A DNA stretch of 64,000 bases from Umbelopsis ramanniana AG. Its lineage: Eukaryota > Mucoromycota > Umbelopsidomycetes > Umbelopsidales > Umbelopsidaceae. Each line of letters starts with the position of its first letter. The stretch's first letter is position 1. Below are positions 12,418 through 25,293 of the stretch, one piece after another. Position numbers and translations under genes: made by a program. The stretch is from the NCBI RefSeq assembly GCF_025399195.1, contig NW_026252114.1:186001-250000 (forward strand). Direction: 5' to 3'. The notes under the pieces were generated by a model. It saw nothing but the letters and a program-made list of their open reading frames with translations. It ran no database searches and was not told the DNA's origin.

Positions 12418-13513
12418 GGTAATAGGGCTAAAAGAGGACGTTCATTTTTTTGGGAGGGAAAATTCTTTGTAGGCAATTGCGGTACTACAAGCCACCGAGT
12501 TACTAAATGAGGTGGATCACGTGGATTTTCACTGCTCTTGCAGCCTTCAAGAATAATTCGCAAAGTTGAGTACGAATTGGAGTTATATGAGAACTTTTAC
12601 ATACCATCAACAGTAACATAGTATCCAATGTGAATAATTTCAAAAATCTATAGCTTAAGTAGAATGATATCAAAGGTTAGATTGTTGTATGTAAGGCTGT
12701 CATAGATGATATTATCACACCTCTATGCGAGGTTTCGGTACCTTTGACGACTTTTTTGGTTCATAATTACTGAATTTTAATGGTATTTGTGCAAATCGTA
12801 CCAATTTATGATATTAATACTTGTATCAGAAAATATATAAGCTAGACATTGAATATAGTTAAAGTCGACTTGCTCGCTACCGGTTTTCTTAGGCTATCAA
12901 AATGCATGAGACATATTAGTCGCGTCAAATTATTACTCATGGTATAAATCTTGGGAATGCCGTTTTTAATGTTATATCAGTATGGCATTTTGCTGCACTA
13001 CGACAGATCAGCTCTTATCCTCATTTTTCCTTTGCAAAATGTTTGCACCTGCTGTACTACCTCGTGAGCCAAGCTTCCTTTTCCACGATGAACATTTTCC
13101 CACTATTCGTCAAGGAGTTCATTATGCATTTTCAGCAATACGCTAGTAGGCTTCCCGCTTCCATTTAAACAACTTACACCAACCTCATTAGTACTAAAAG
13201 TAAGCTAGTGGTTGTAGTGAGAGACAGCGGAATTTTGTGCGCTCGTTTACAACGAGGACACTGAGAATAACTCAAGAATGGGCCGTCTCGGTGATATTTT
13301 GAAGGGTTGAAGTAAACTTTTGTATTTTTTGCTATACTATGGAGCCATAGCGGCTAGTTTGTGGAGAATCGGCCATTAACGAAACTTTATTTTACGATTT
13401 GCTGTTATTTTCCAGCTATGTTCCTGTGTCTGTTTTGCTGGAGTATTGCACACGCACGCAACTTTATTTAAGTTTAAAAGGCAGTGGCAGGACCTTCCAC
13501 TATTTTCTCATTA
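12418..13513. other. Divergent spacer between uL1 (-) and esterase (+)
   Basis: 1.1 kb of AT-rich sequence with no credible ORF or RNA gene. It must hold the promoters of both genes. The uL1 side carries the E-box listed separately. Confidence 0.5.
12517..12527. promoter_or_regulatory. E-box TCACGTGGATT upstream of uL1
   Basis: A CACGTG palindrome about 100 bp 5' of the uL1 ATG. The 11-mer is identical to one upstream of eL6 (20274-20284), in the same orientation relative to both genes. CACGTG is the Cbf1-type bHLH site known at ribosomal protein promoters of some fungi such as Candida. Function here is inferred. Confidence 0.5.
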
Positions 13514-14719
13514 ATGAACAATCTTGTAGATCAAATTGTCCTCTTTGGTGTAAGACATTGTCTTTCGTAATTCATTGGCTTCGCTTAAACTGTCTTTAAC
13601 TCATATTGTTTTAGGATTCCATCACTCAGGTACCGTGCCATGTAGCTCATATTTTGAGCTTTACACTGACATTATGCTGACTTTCTCCCGACATAACAAC
13701 AGTTTAGCTTCAATGCTGACCTACATGGCTGGGGAGCGTACATTGCGGATGTAAGTAGGGTATTAGTACCTATGCTACAAAGCTGATACGCACTGCCGTA
13801 CTGACTGATAAGTTATGTGCTAGGCATACCAGCGAAAATTCGATGTCATGAACAGAGGCTTTTCGGGTAAGAATTTTAAGAAGAGAGTTTCAGAAAACAA
13901 TGCAGTTCGCTAAAGCAGGTATTTGATGTGTTTCTCTAGGGTATAATACCGACTGGGCATTGCCTATTCTGCGTCAACTTCTCCCAACGACCGAAGATCA
14001 AAAGAAAAGTAAAAACCGGATTAGTCTGATCACGATTTTCTTTGGTGCAAATGATGCGGCTCTCCCGTTTGCGTACCAACACGTACCAATTACTCGATAC
14101 ACTGAAAACTTATCCGAGATGTTCAACATGATCCAGAATCCCAACTCTATGTTCTACAACCCTGACACTAAAATCATTCTTATAACGCAGCCTCCTGTGA
14201 ATGAAGTACAGTGGAAGAAGCGATGTGAAGATAATGGAGATCGTATGAATCGAACGGCTGAAGTTGCAAAAGCGTATGCTGAGGCGGCTCGCGAGATTGC
14301 AGGACAGCATCAAATCCCTGTGTGTGATTTGTGGACAGAGCTGATGCAGATTGCAGGCGGAGAGGCTGTGGCTGTCAATGGTAAAGAAGAGATTGTAGAG
14401 GTAACTTCCAAGACCTGCTATGCGGAAGAGAAGGATTATAAGCGTGATCTTTCCGAGTTTCTGTTGGACGGACTCCATTTAAATTCTAACGGCAACAAGG
14501 TGAGCAGTTGTGAAGTGCGAGCAAACAGGGATTGGCTCATCAAGGCTATGTAGTTGTATTAATGCCGTTTTTCAGCTTCTTGCTCAAGTGCTTCTTAAAA
14601 CCATCGAAACCCACTACCCGGAGTTAGCGGCTGAAGCGGTTGATTTACATCTGCCAGCCTGGCGAGATGTTCCTCAAACGAATTATGAGGAAACGCTGCA
14701 GTATAAAACGTCCAATTGA
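13514..14719 (+). CDS. SGNH/GDSL esterase, IAH1 type (isoamyl acetate-hydrolysing esterase family)
   Basis: A serine hydrolase related to yeast Iah1, which cleaves acetate esters. Exons 13514-13549, 13615-13629 (15 nt), 13703-13750, 13824-13866, 13940-14499 and 14576-14719 give 281 aa. The catalytic Ser lies in FGDSIT, split by the first intron; block II Gly is in NRGFSGYNTDWAL; block III is FFGAND; Asp and His are in DGLHLNSNGNK. Yeast Iah1 has 238 residues; the extra length lies mainly in the middle. The C-terminus PAWRDVPQTNYEETL parallels the Iah1 KDWRDV region. It converges with the SDR gene, 270 bp away. Confidence 0.9.
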
Positions 14720-14989
14720 CTATCCGTCGAGGAAAAGTGGTTTATGAAATGCACTCTGTTGTAGCATAGAAATAAAACGAAGGGGAGTGATAGGAGATAT
14801 ACTTAACAATGTAATTCAAATGCAACAGGAGATATTTATATACCTACAATTTTAATACTAAGAGAAATGTGAACGCAATGTAATTCGAGGAACTGTGCAT
14901 ATGCGTGTAGTGTAATTTATAAAATAGATCTGCTTATATAATTTACAATTGAATGAGGTATCTGGCGTGGAGACATGTTCGGATTATAT

Positions 14990-16003
14990 CTATTCGGCAA
15001 GCAGAACATCAATCTCATGAGCGACTGCATCCAGTGGGTCTGTATGCTCCGGCTTCCATCCAATTTTTCTCAGACGATCAGCGCTTATTCTACTTGTTCC
15101 ACCTAAAGCGAGTTTGGCCAAACCTGGATATTCAACAAAAAAGGCCGGCATAACGGCTGGGTCTTGAAGCACTTCCTCTGGCATATCGATGAGATTAGTA
15201 TCTTCCAGGAGACCCTTCTTTTGGAGGACTTCGGCAATTTTTTGAACGACTTCCGCCATACGAACTTGACTAGCTTCTACGAAGTAGTAACCCTCTAATC
15301 CATGACCAGCGGTTCCATGCAAAAGTCCATCTAGAAGGCTTATGTACGCAGAGGAGAGATCTTTGATATGGCTAGTGGACCAGATATTGTCGCCTTTACC
15401 GACGACATAAGGTTTTCTGTACTTGATTGCAACTCGCTCGTGAGCAATATTGATAAACGATAAGCGGTTATAAGGGCCTCTACCGACACCATAAATATTG
15501 CTTGGAGATATGATGGCGGTTGTCACTTTGTCCTGAGGGTACTCTGTAACAAAGATATCCAATTCACGGTGTGGAGCTTGGAGGGGCAGTTCGTAAAAAG
15601 CCTGTACGTCTAAATCACTCCATATCTTTTCAGTAGCATATTCTCCTGCGGTGGGTTCTAGAACAACGCCGCTACCGGAAGTTTGAATGAGGATGGCTTT
15701 ATGATGATGCTGTTGCTTTCCCTGCTCTAGACCCAGCAAAAAAGCTTTTGTGATGCTGACATTAACACTATCTGCTATATTAATAATGACATCAAATCCG
15801 GATGCAGTCTTGGTAAGAAAATCATGATCGTCCTGGCTACCGACAACGACCTTGGCGCCGAGTTTTTCGAACGTGCTGGAGCGTTCGTTGCCTCGAATGA
15901 GGACATAAACTTCGAACTCCGAGGATCTTTCCAAGAGGTCAATGAGAAGGTCTCCGCCAATATAACCTGTTGCGCCGGTAAGGAGGATTTTAACAAGAGA
16001 CAT
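14990..16003 (-). CDS. Extended short-chain dehydrogenase/NAD-dependent epimerase-like protein
   Basis: A single-exon gene of 337 aa. The N-terminus has the nucleotide-binding motif GATGYIG (about 9-15), and YATEK supplies the Tyr-x3-Lys pair of extended SDRs; ISPSNIYGVGRGPYNR matches the substrate-side segment common in NAD-dependent epimerase/dehydratases and Nmr-like proteins. No presequence or membrane helix is seen. The reaction and substrate cannot be assigned. It is intronless among intron-rich neighbours. A minus-strand TATAAAG at 16056-16050 sits about 50 bp upstream of the ATG. Confidence 0.85.
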   Translation of the reverse strand: MSLVKILLTGATGYIGGDLLIDLLERSSEFEVYVLIRGNERSSTFEKLGAKVVVGSQDDHDFLTKTASGFDVIINIADSVNVSITKAFLLGLEQGKQQHHHKAILIQTSGSGVVLEPTAGEYATEKIWSDLDVQAFYELPLQAPHRELDIFVTEYPQDKVTTAIISPSNIYGVGRGPYNRLSFINIAHERVAIKYRKPYVVGKGDNIWSTSHIKDLSSAYISLLDGLLHGTAGHGLEGYYFVEASQVRMAEVVQKIAEVLQKKGLLEDTNLIDMPEEVLQDPAVMPAFFVEYPGLAKLALGGTSRISADRLRKIGWKPEHTDPLDAVAHEIDVLLAE

Positions 16004-16918
16004 AATTCAAGAGAAGTGAATGCACCATTGATAAAGTCGTACCTTGTACCTTTATAACATTTTGGGTCGTGACGTTGGATTAGTAATCTCTGCCTTCCTG
16101 GTATTTTCATATTGCGTGAGGCATCAAACGCTGATGCTGGCTACAAGATATTACATTGCACCATACATGGCTTGCATTATACCAAATTTATAAGGAGCTG
16201 TTACCAACGGTTTTTTATTGTAAATAGCATCTGCTCAAATACTTTCTGGGTATCGCAAGGTTTTGTTGTGACTGAAAGATACACCAATGGCCGCAAATTT
16301 CGCTAGCAGATAATCGAACCGGCAATTCCCCTGTTAAACGCCAGTGGACGTAAATTCCTGATTTTTATTATAAACACCTGGCTCCTGCTAAATCCAATAA
16401 ATATGATACTTATGATACTTAGTACTGACTTCCAAAAAGTACTTGCGTGGAGGCAGGTACATTTCATCAGTTTCGACAATGTTTCAACGATCATATTCCA
16501 GTGTAGTAAAAAGGTAGATCGGTTACCAGATGAATGGCCAGAAGCACTTCAATAATGACTTTGCTTCTACTACGATATTGCCCTGCGTCACTGCTTAAAG
16601 TGAGATATCTTCTTCCTTCCAAATGTGCTATTCTCAGGTGTCTTTTCTGGCTTTTCCTTTTTTCAACAACGAATTAGTTGAAATATTTATTTTGATTCTT
16701 TTGGAAAAAGAACAGCTACTCTCAGACAAAGGTTTCGTATAGCATAGATAACCTCACCCAGACTCTGACATGGTCTTTAAAGAAACCTTTTGGGCATGGG
16801 CACGCCAAACCCTAAACCGAATTGCGAAACCTCCACAAAGTGACTGCGTAAAGTGGAGTGAGGTTGACAAGCAGAAACCCGGAGGGCGTTTTCGATTGTC
16901 TCTTTTCCTTTCCCCACT
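16004..16918. other. Divergent spacer between SDR (-) and aspartic protease (+)
   Basis: There is no credible gene. It contains the SDR TATA box near 16050 and presumably the protease promoter. ORFs are short and lack family features. Confidence 0.5.
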
Positions 16919-18614
<1,696 letters not shown>

Positions 18615-18977
18615 ACATCTTATAATGATGATTATTTGAACCACTGCATGACCAATGATTTTTTCCGTACATGATGCGAACGATTGTTTGCGTACAACTG
18701 TTAATACATATTTTGTCTAAAACCTTGTTTATCCAGTGCTTGATGAGTATATGGTTGAATAGATCTCGGTATCGTTATTTAACATGCTGTGTGCTGCATG
18801 ACTTTATCATATTTTGAAACCCTCCTTGCCGTCATATTCTTCCAGTCTCACAAACACCCTTCTCATAACCTTTTTATGTTTTATTGATTTGCCCGATTTT
18901 TGGTTACAACACACGTCGGACAAACACAAATGTGTTGGGAAGAAAGAAAAACAAGAACAGCGCCGTCACCGTCTAAC
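18615..18977. other. Convergent spacer between PEP4-like gene (+) and eL6 (-)
   Basis: Holds the two 3' UTRs. No gene seen. Confidence 0.6.
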
Positions 18978-19858
18978 TTAGAACTTAAGTTGATGGGGGA
19001 ATTGACCCTTCTTGAGGCTGAAGGTGGAGGCAAGATATTGGCGGAGGTGGGGGACCTTGGAGACGGCTTCAAGGAGAGCCTTGTCAACGTTCTTTTGGTC
19101 GTTGGCCTTGGTCTCGGGGTAGACCTTCTTCTTTTGCTCACCCTCAAAGAATTCCTCTTCAGAACCCTTCTTGTTGCTGACAGTCTTCTTGGTGAAGTAG
19201 GCATCGTTGAACTTCTCATCAATCTGAGGAAAAATGACAAAAAATTAGTCAATGAACATACTACGTGAAGGAGGGCAACGCTGCAAACGCCGTAAAATAG
19301 AGAAAAAGGAAAACGCACCTGAGCAGCGGAAAGATCAACCTTGGTGGAGGTGGCAATGACATAAGCCTGGTTGACACGTCTCAATGGGACACCGTTGATC
19401 TTGTAGGGGCCGGAGACCAACAAGAGACCAGACTCAAGGTTCTTGACGCAAACAACACGCTTACCACGGAAACGACCAGCGAGAAGGATAAGGACAGTTC
19501 CGGGGGTGATGCTGCTGCGAACGGAAGCAGCCTTGGGGGCCTTGCGAGACTTCTTGGGCTGGGGAACATCCTCAGCGGGGTAGAAGCGGCTAGCCTTGTT
19601 GGCAGGGACAACACGCTTTTGACCACCCTTAAGTTCAACAGTCTTGTCAGCAGCAGCAGACTTGTCAGCAGCCTTGACAGCAGGCTTGGGGTGCTTGTGC
19701 AATGCCTTCTTGGCATAGACAGCAGAGCGACTAGAGAAAATGGTCGAAGACATGGTCAGTACTGGGTTCATTACGGTCGAGGAATAATTCTGTCGAGATT
19801 CTCACCTGTAGCGGCTGACGCCAGGAGCGATGAAGCTGTTTCTGGGAGCGTGAGCCAT
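18978..19858 (-). CDS. 60S ribosomal protein eL6
   Basis: A large-subunit ribosomal protein. Exons 19858-19806, 19730-19319 and 19223-18978 give 236 aa. The N-terminus [20 protein letters not shown] joins across intron 1 and matches the VSRYSRSAMY segment of eL6. The KOW-like core has [19 protein letters not shown] and [23 protein letters not shown]; the C-terminal part ends [22 protein letters not shown], usual for the family. The Ala/Lys-rich region after residue 30 is the variable N-terminal extension. An E-box identical to the uL1 one lies about 416 bp upstream. Confidence 0.97.
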
Positions 19859-20863
19859 TTCTGACTAAAAGTGGAAAAGAAAGAGAAAATTCAAAGGTCA
19901 ATGAAGGGAATTCTTGGGATGGTGGTAAACCGACCAAAGGGAGTCGAAGATGAGTGGATTACAAATGGAAATCAAGGCAAGGAAAGCTGCTAGTCGTTCT
20001 GTGCCGTTGGCCATTGCATGGAACTGGTCGATTTTGAATTTTTGGTTCTTTGAATCTTTGTGCAATTCGTTCAGAATGCCAATTCTTCGTCAAGGTCGCA
20101 AGGTTGTAGACGAGTCGAGCTGATGCATCTTTATCCATCATTTTCCATCCATTCATCATCTATCGATCCCAAGGATCATCATCCAATTATTTGCAGCAGG
20201 ACCGTGTACATACCGTTTGGATCGAGAGGGAACTAGCAGATTGCCCATGGATGGCCAAGTAGTTATGGGCGAGTCACGTGGATTACGATTTAGGACAGAG
20301 GATCTCTTTGCATTTTCATTGGCCGAAAGTTCTGACAGGATGCACCGCTAGGATATGCTGAAAGGCTACGCATATTAGTGGGGAAAGGAACACTGTTATA
20401 AATCATGTACTATAAAACTTGAATAGTTTTCTGTTATTTTGTGCTATTTTACATCGTATGATAAAAAGTACAACAGTTTTTCGTCGAAATAAGCGCTTTA
20501 GCTTTTCCCGGGAAAGTCAATCTCAAGAAAGGGTGATCCATAGCGTCTGCATTTATGTTAAGAAAGGAGATCTTGTGTATGAGTCTCGCAAATTTTTTCC
20601 TCCTCTTCTTGTCTATATTCCATACCCATCTGTTGGCTCGGATCTTTCGGTCCTTTGGGCTTGAAGGTTTAGTGCTTCAAAGTCACCATAGATGGTCATT
20701 TCCTCCAATCAAAGATTTCTTTAAGCAAAGTTCTGCAAGTCTATTAGAACGTCAAATAATACGCTCAGCACTCTCCTGTCACTACGCGCAGCTTCAGCAT
20801 TTCATACGTCATACCATACAAGAAAATAGGATGTTTATTATACATTATGGGGCGACTTCTAAA
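19859..20863. other. Spacer: eL6 promoter region and CK2 beta 3' end
   Basis: No credible gene. It contains the eL6 E-box at 20274-20284. The distance from that site to the ATG leaves room for a 5' UTR intron, which I could not define. Confidence 0.45.
20274..20284. promoter_or_regulatory. E-box TCACGTGGATT upstream of eL6
   Basis: Identical 11-mer to the site upstream of uL1, in the same orientation relative to the gene. CACGTG is a bHLH (Cbf1-like) site. The regulatory role is inferred from recurrence at the two ribosomal protein genes. Confidence 0.5.
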
Positions 20864-22096
20864 TTATGCGTTCAACTCTTCTTCATCGCTTTCCGAGATT
20901 TCTTCAATACCCTCCATGCCTTCAAAAACGTCGGTGGGCTCCGATGACTTGAGATCTCGTCGTGCTCGAGTTTGTTGTGCCGCTGAAGAACCCGTTAACA
21001 TCTGATAGTTTTTGCTTTGAAGCACTTCGGGGGAAGCTTTCCTTCTCAGCCATTGCATTCGTGGGCCACTTTCGGATAATTCGTTTATACGAAAGCCAAA
21101 CAATCTTCCTGTATAGGTCTTTTCTGGTGCATCGGGGACCAATCCCGCGTAAGTTTTGACAAGAAGATGTGGAAAAGTAGTTCCGAAATGTGCACCTATA
21201 TTTAACTAGAGTCAGCTAACGAGTACGCCCAACCAATACTCAACAAATGAATGACTTGCCATCAATGTTCATAAATCTAGAGCTCGGAGGAACATATATA
21301 TCCAGGCAGCTAGGGCAAAATAAACGAACACTTTCTTGATTCGGTATGTCGTACCGTCCACACGGTAAGACTCTACATCGGCCACAGTAGACGCGGGGAC
21401 AATAGCCAAAGTGGCCAGCCTCGTATTTCTCTAGCTTTAATGGCAGTAGATAGCTCGTCAGTACGGTTGTGCTTATAACAGCTTTCAAATCAACATCAAG
21501 GCAATGGAGAAAAAAAGTACCATTTGCTGTAATCCTTGTTTGGTTAGTATATATCGCTGATGAATCAATCCATAGAGCATTTCGGCGTGAGGTTCGATGA
21601 TGCTGACGTCTGGTATCTTGCTCATACTTTCTTCATCTGGTTCAACATCCAGTATTAGCTCCAGAGCTTCTCTATAATACGGAACTATAGCTGGCAGGCC
21701 AGTCAGATTGAAGTCATCTTCAATGAATTCTTCGGCAATTTCTGCATAATATTCATGGCCATTAAGGGAACAGAACCAGCTGATCCACTATGGGGTGCAC
21801 GAGTTACATTATCAATACTTATTTTGAAAATAAAAGAGCCATTGGAGACGGACTACATACCGAAAGCTGATCATTGGCAGAGTCGTTGGAAGAATCTAGT
21901 GGGGGGGAGAGAAGGATTATCACTATGGGTACACAGGCAAAATTACCCGTCAGCACGGTGGCAAAACCCTACCGTATAGGTCTTGATCAGGATCGGGCTC
22001 ATAGAATGACTCCATTAAATCATTTTCCTCGCCATGTGCGTTTAGATTTTGATCATTACGCTCTGGCAGGCCAATTTGACGACTGCTGACGGACAT
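20864..22096 (-). CDS. Casein kinase II regulatory (beta) subunit
   Basis: The regulatory dimer subunit of protein kinase CK2. Exons 22096-21973, 21895-21861, 21787-21521, 21434-21260 and 21195-20864 give 310 aa. The family core is clear: SWISWFCSLNGHEYY, AEEFIEDDFNLTGL (acidic loop follows), LEKYEAGHFGYCPRVYC, and CPSC completing the zinc-binding Cys set, then FGTTFPHLLV. The N-terminus MSVSSRQIG and acidic stretch EENDLMESFYEPDPDQ are lineage-specific; the C-terminus is a long acidic tail ending EEELNA. Intron 4 appears to use a GC donor (GCAAGT at 21259-21254) and joins D-G-A-H-F-G correctly. Divergent from the FYR gene, 576 bp away. Confidence 0.95.
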
Positions 22097-22672
22097 GAGA
22101 TAAAAATTTGGGCCTTTTCCTCACTCGCCATTTTTTTAAAACTGTAGTGTGTGTCGGCGTTTCAATAGCATGCCTTTTCTCCCAATGGCATTGACAGACG
22201 ACCATCATCGTGGCAGTAAACCATGTCCATTTTTTATACTATCCACGTTTAACAAAGTGTAGATCAATGCATCATCTTATACACACTATCGAGATATAAA
22301 TGTATGTCAGTAACTGAATGCCTGTGTCGAAAACGCTCTAGCGGATATCGAATCCAGACCCCTCCACCCTTCACCGACATTGGTTGAACCCAGCAACAAA
22401 CACGGTTCTGTTCTCCTGCCTTTTTTTCTTTTCTCTTTGCTTTCTCTCTATCCCCTTGTTGCTCTTTCTTAATCTTTGCCAATCCTCTTGTTTTACATTA
22501 CGCGAATCACTGCTGTGGTGAGATAGTCACTCTTTTTAACTCGTCAACCTTAGCAACTTCATGTCTGGAAATGTCCAACGTTAATTTTGTTTTTTTGTGC
22601 TTGTCATTTAGGCAATTGAAATTCCCCTAGAGCCACAAGGGACTCTATTCTGCACTCTATTTAGTATCGCCA
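22097..22672. other. Divergent promoter region between CK2 beta (-) and FYR protein (+)
   Basis: There is no gene. The plus strand is pyrimidine-rich near 22405-22470. Nothing tRNA-like holds up. Confidence 0.5.
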
Positions 22673-24472
22673 ATGACCCAACCCACTCATATTTCAGTGG
22701 CGTCGAAAAGACATGGTGATATCGCCCTTGATGGAGACCACGCCGCGCTTGAGACGGTGACAACTAGCTCATATTCCGAAGAAAATTATCGCAAACTCAA
22801 GCGTAGACTCAAGGAGATTGTCATGGTGCGTATTCTCTGCCGAATAGACCACTTGGGCCTCTTCCGTACTAAATCTACTCTATTTAGCAAAATGAATCGA
22901 TAGCATATAGCTTGGATAACGCAAAGAAGAAAATTCAACGTCTCCGGAGGGAAAAGAGGTATGTATCACGTACATGGGTCCCCTTTTCAACTTACTCCGA
23001 CTGATGACCTGCCCCGTTGACAGCATGCTATTGGATACCATATCTCGCTATTCAGAATTCGCAAGTTCTTCGCCCGAAGCGAGCGATTCTTATAGTGATC
23101 ATTCTATGAGTGACGTTGAAGATGGTAAGTACGCTATGCCTTGTTCCTGGGTAGCCATGGCTTTTTTGTATTTTTTTGACTTTTTTTTTTTTTTGCCCAT
23201 GCCTTGTTTTCTAGTACCGCAAGTGCCTGTCAATAAGCCACAAATAACTCCTTCCAATACCTCTGCAGTCGTCCGTCAATCCAGTCATGCTTTGGAAACA
23301 CCTCAAGCGATGTCATCAACCTCTAGACCTGTGCCATCCTCTGCAAAACCGAAGCGCATGCGCAAGGGGCCAGTGACTGTCAAAGTTCGTAGAATACAAC
23401 CTTTGGAACGGGATCCGATAACAAACGACTACAAATTACCCGCAAGGATCGGTATTCTGACCGTGCACGCTCTTGGGCATATTGTATGGCAGTACGACAC
23501 TTATCACAATGATCGGTACATCTGGCCGGTTGGTTTCTGCGTAAGCAGGTAAGCTCCTCTGCTTTCCGCGGATGGCCGCAACTAACCTTGTAGCTCAGCG
23601 GCTTTGTCACATCAATCACCATGCTTCTAACCACATTTACGGAACCATCACTGCATCATAGAACCTACCTCAGCATGTCGAACCGTGACGTTAATACCAA
23701 TTATGTGTGTAGTATTCTCGATGGCGGTGAGACTGGTCCCAAGGTATGTTAAGTAGCACGTTCTCATTGTATATTCATGAAAGCTTCTCACACTGTCATA
23801 CCATACAGTATCATGTCGTGGCCGATGACGCTCCAAACGATCCCATCATCGCGAATTCCGCCACAGGAGCCTGGACTGTCATTGTTAGAAGAGCAAATGA
23901 GATCCGAGAAAGAGAACATTCTAATTCAGGTGAGTTGAACCCAGCTGTACCAAAACACATGAATTCGTATGGCCCTGTCAACGTCTTTTCTAACTCGTAC
24001 ATCATCTATTTACTATCGCCTTTCAGCTTCTGGCCCAGATTATTACGGATTGACACATCCAACCATAGCCAAGATGATCCAAGATCTCCCAAATGCGGAC
24101 AAGTGCAGGAATTATGTATGGCAGGAATTTGAAGTCATGCAAGAACGCACTGCCGCAGGTGTTGCTGCTGCTGCCCAAAAGAAACTGGAAAATCTAGTCA
24201 AGATGGGCTCAGCCAACAAAAAACCTCCAGGCTCAGCGCCAGGAAGAACTAGAAAGCCAAAATATCCCAAAGCTGGTCAACAAGTGCAAGGCCATAGCCC
24301 AGAAGACTTCCCCAGATCAAATGAGGGCTCGCAAACTCCTATGGATGAAGCCAAGATGGACTCCGTCGACATGATTGAATCACCTTTGCATCCAAATCAT
24401 TCTCCTACTGACTATGCCGCCATCAAAGTCGCCGACTTGCAGGTTCCTGACAACCACGCTGCAGCCAATTAG
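22673..24472 (+). CDS. FYRN/FYRC-domain nuclear protein (TBRG1-like)
   Basis: Exons 22673-22825, 22888-22958, 23024-23124, 23215-23548, 23662-23743, 23809-23929 and 24027-24472 give 435 aa. Residues about 38-80 form a basic coiled coil (RKLKRRLKEIV, KKKIQRLRREK). A Ser/Pro-rich linker with a basic patch (KPKRMRKGPVTVKVRR) precedes FYRN (ILTVHALGHIVW, HNDRYIWPVGFC) and FYRC (YVCSILDGGETGPKYHVV, SATGAWTVIV, DYYGLTHPTIAKMIQDLP, NYVWQEFEVM). The arrangement matches TBRG1 rather than the MLL methyltransferases, since no SET or PHD is present. The C-terminus is basic and Pro-rich, then acidic. FYR domains are chromatin-associated in animals; the fungal role is not known to me. Confidence 0.88.
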
Positions 24473-25293
24473 ACTCTATACGCCTGGAGACGGTGTCTCG
24501 CGCTCCCCTTGTGCGCTTGGATCCACTGATCCCACCCACACCCTTTGCCTTTTTCTTCACGTTTGCTTTTTTTGCTTTTTTCTCATTCATCATTGTGCAC
24601 TGTTTATACGCTGGCATTGTTTAAAGTATGGCCAATTTTCTGGTTGTGGTATTTGTAGAAGACTTGTTTGACTGTTTTACCTTGTTTTCGTTCGTTTTTC
24701 TCACTTCATATGGCGCACATTCCCCCCACCACTTTTTTTTTTTTAAAGCCCCATCTATGCTCGTTTACGTTTGCATAGATTGCAGGATTCATACCGCTTT
24801 TCAACGTTCTATCATGCAATTCAAATTGTCTCGATAGGAAATACTCATCGTCTTTTCTTTTCACCAATGCAAAAATAAAGAAATAACAACGGAAACTTTT
24901 ACCTAAAGCTATATAGAAAACATAAGGCAAATTTCAACTCAACTATACGTTGTATGTTCAGGTCAGTGTGGTTCTAACCCACACAGCTGGCGTGAAGACA
25001 ACTCGCATACACCACAACGGATTCCCACCCATGTCACTTGTGAAGGGAAATATATTATTACGTCGACTTTTGAAAACTAATTCGAAAACCGCATCTAACA
25101 GTCGGTCTAATATGATCTTTGGAGTGTGAATAATGTTACAATGATAATATGCAAATGAATGGGGGTGGGGAAATGGAAAACAATGGATAGTATACTAAAT
25201 TTTGGTACGATTGCAGGAAAGAAAAAAGTGCCATACGCCTTATGGTTCACTCTAGGTTATAAACAGCCTTGGCCATCAAGTTTCTTGATCTGT
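24473..25293. other. Convergent spacer between FYR gene (+) and acidic orphan ORF (-)
   Basis: 3' regions with T-rich tracts. No credible gene was seen. Confidence 0.5.

Noticed and set aside
16303-16345. Possible minus-strand tRNA T-arm (CCGGTTCGATTATC)
   Set aside because: The arms do not pair and no acceptor, D or anticodon stem can be built.
21260-21300. Frameshift or sequencing error at CK2 beta exon 4
   Set aside because: A GC donor splices cleanly into the conserved sequence, so no error is needed.
22335-22375. Possible minus-strand tRNA B box (GGATTCGAT)
   Set aside because: No cloverleaf forms around it.
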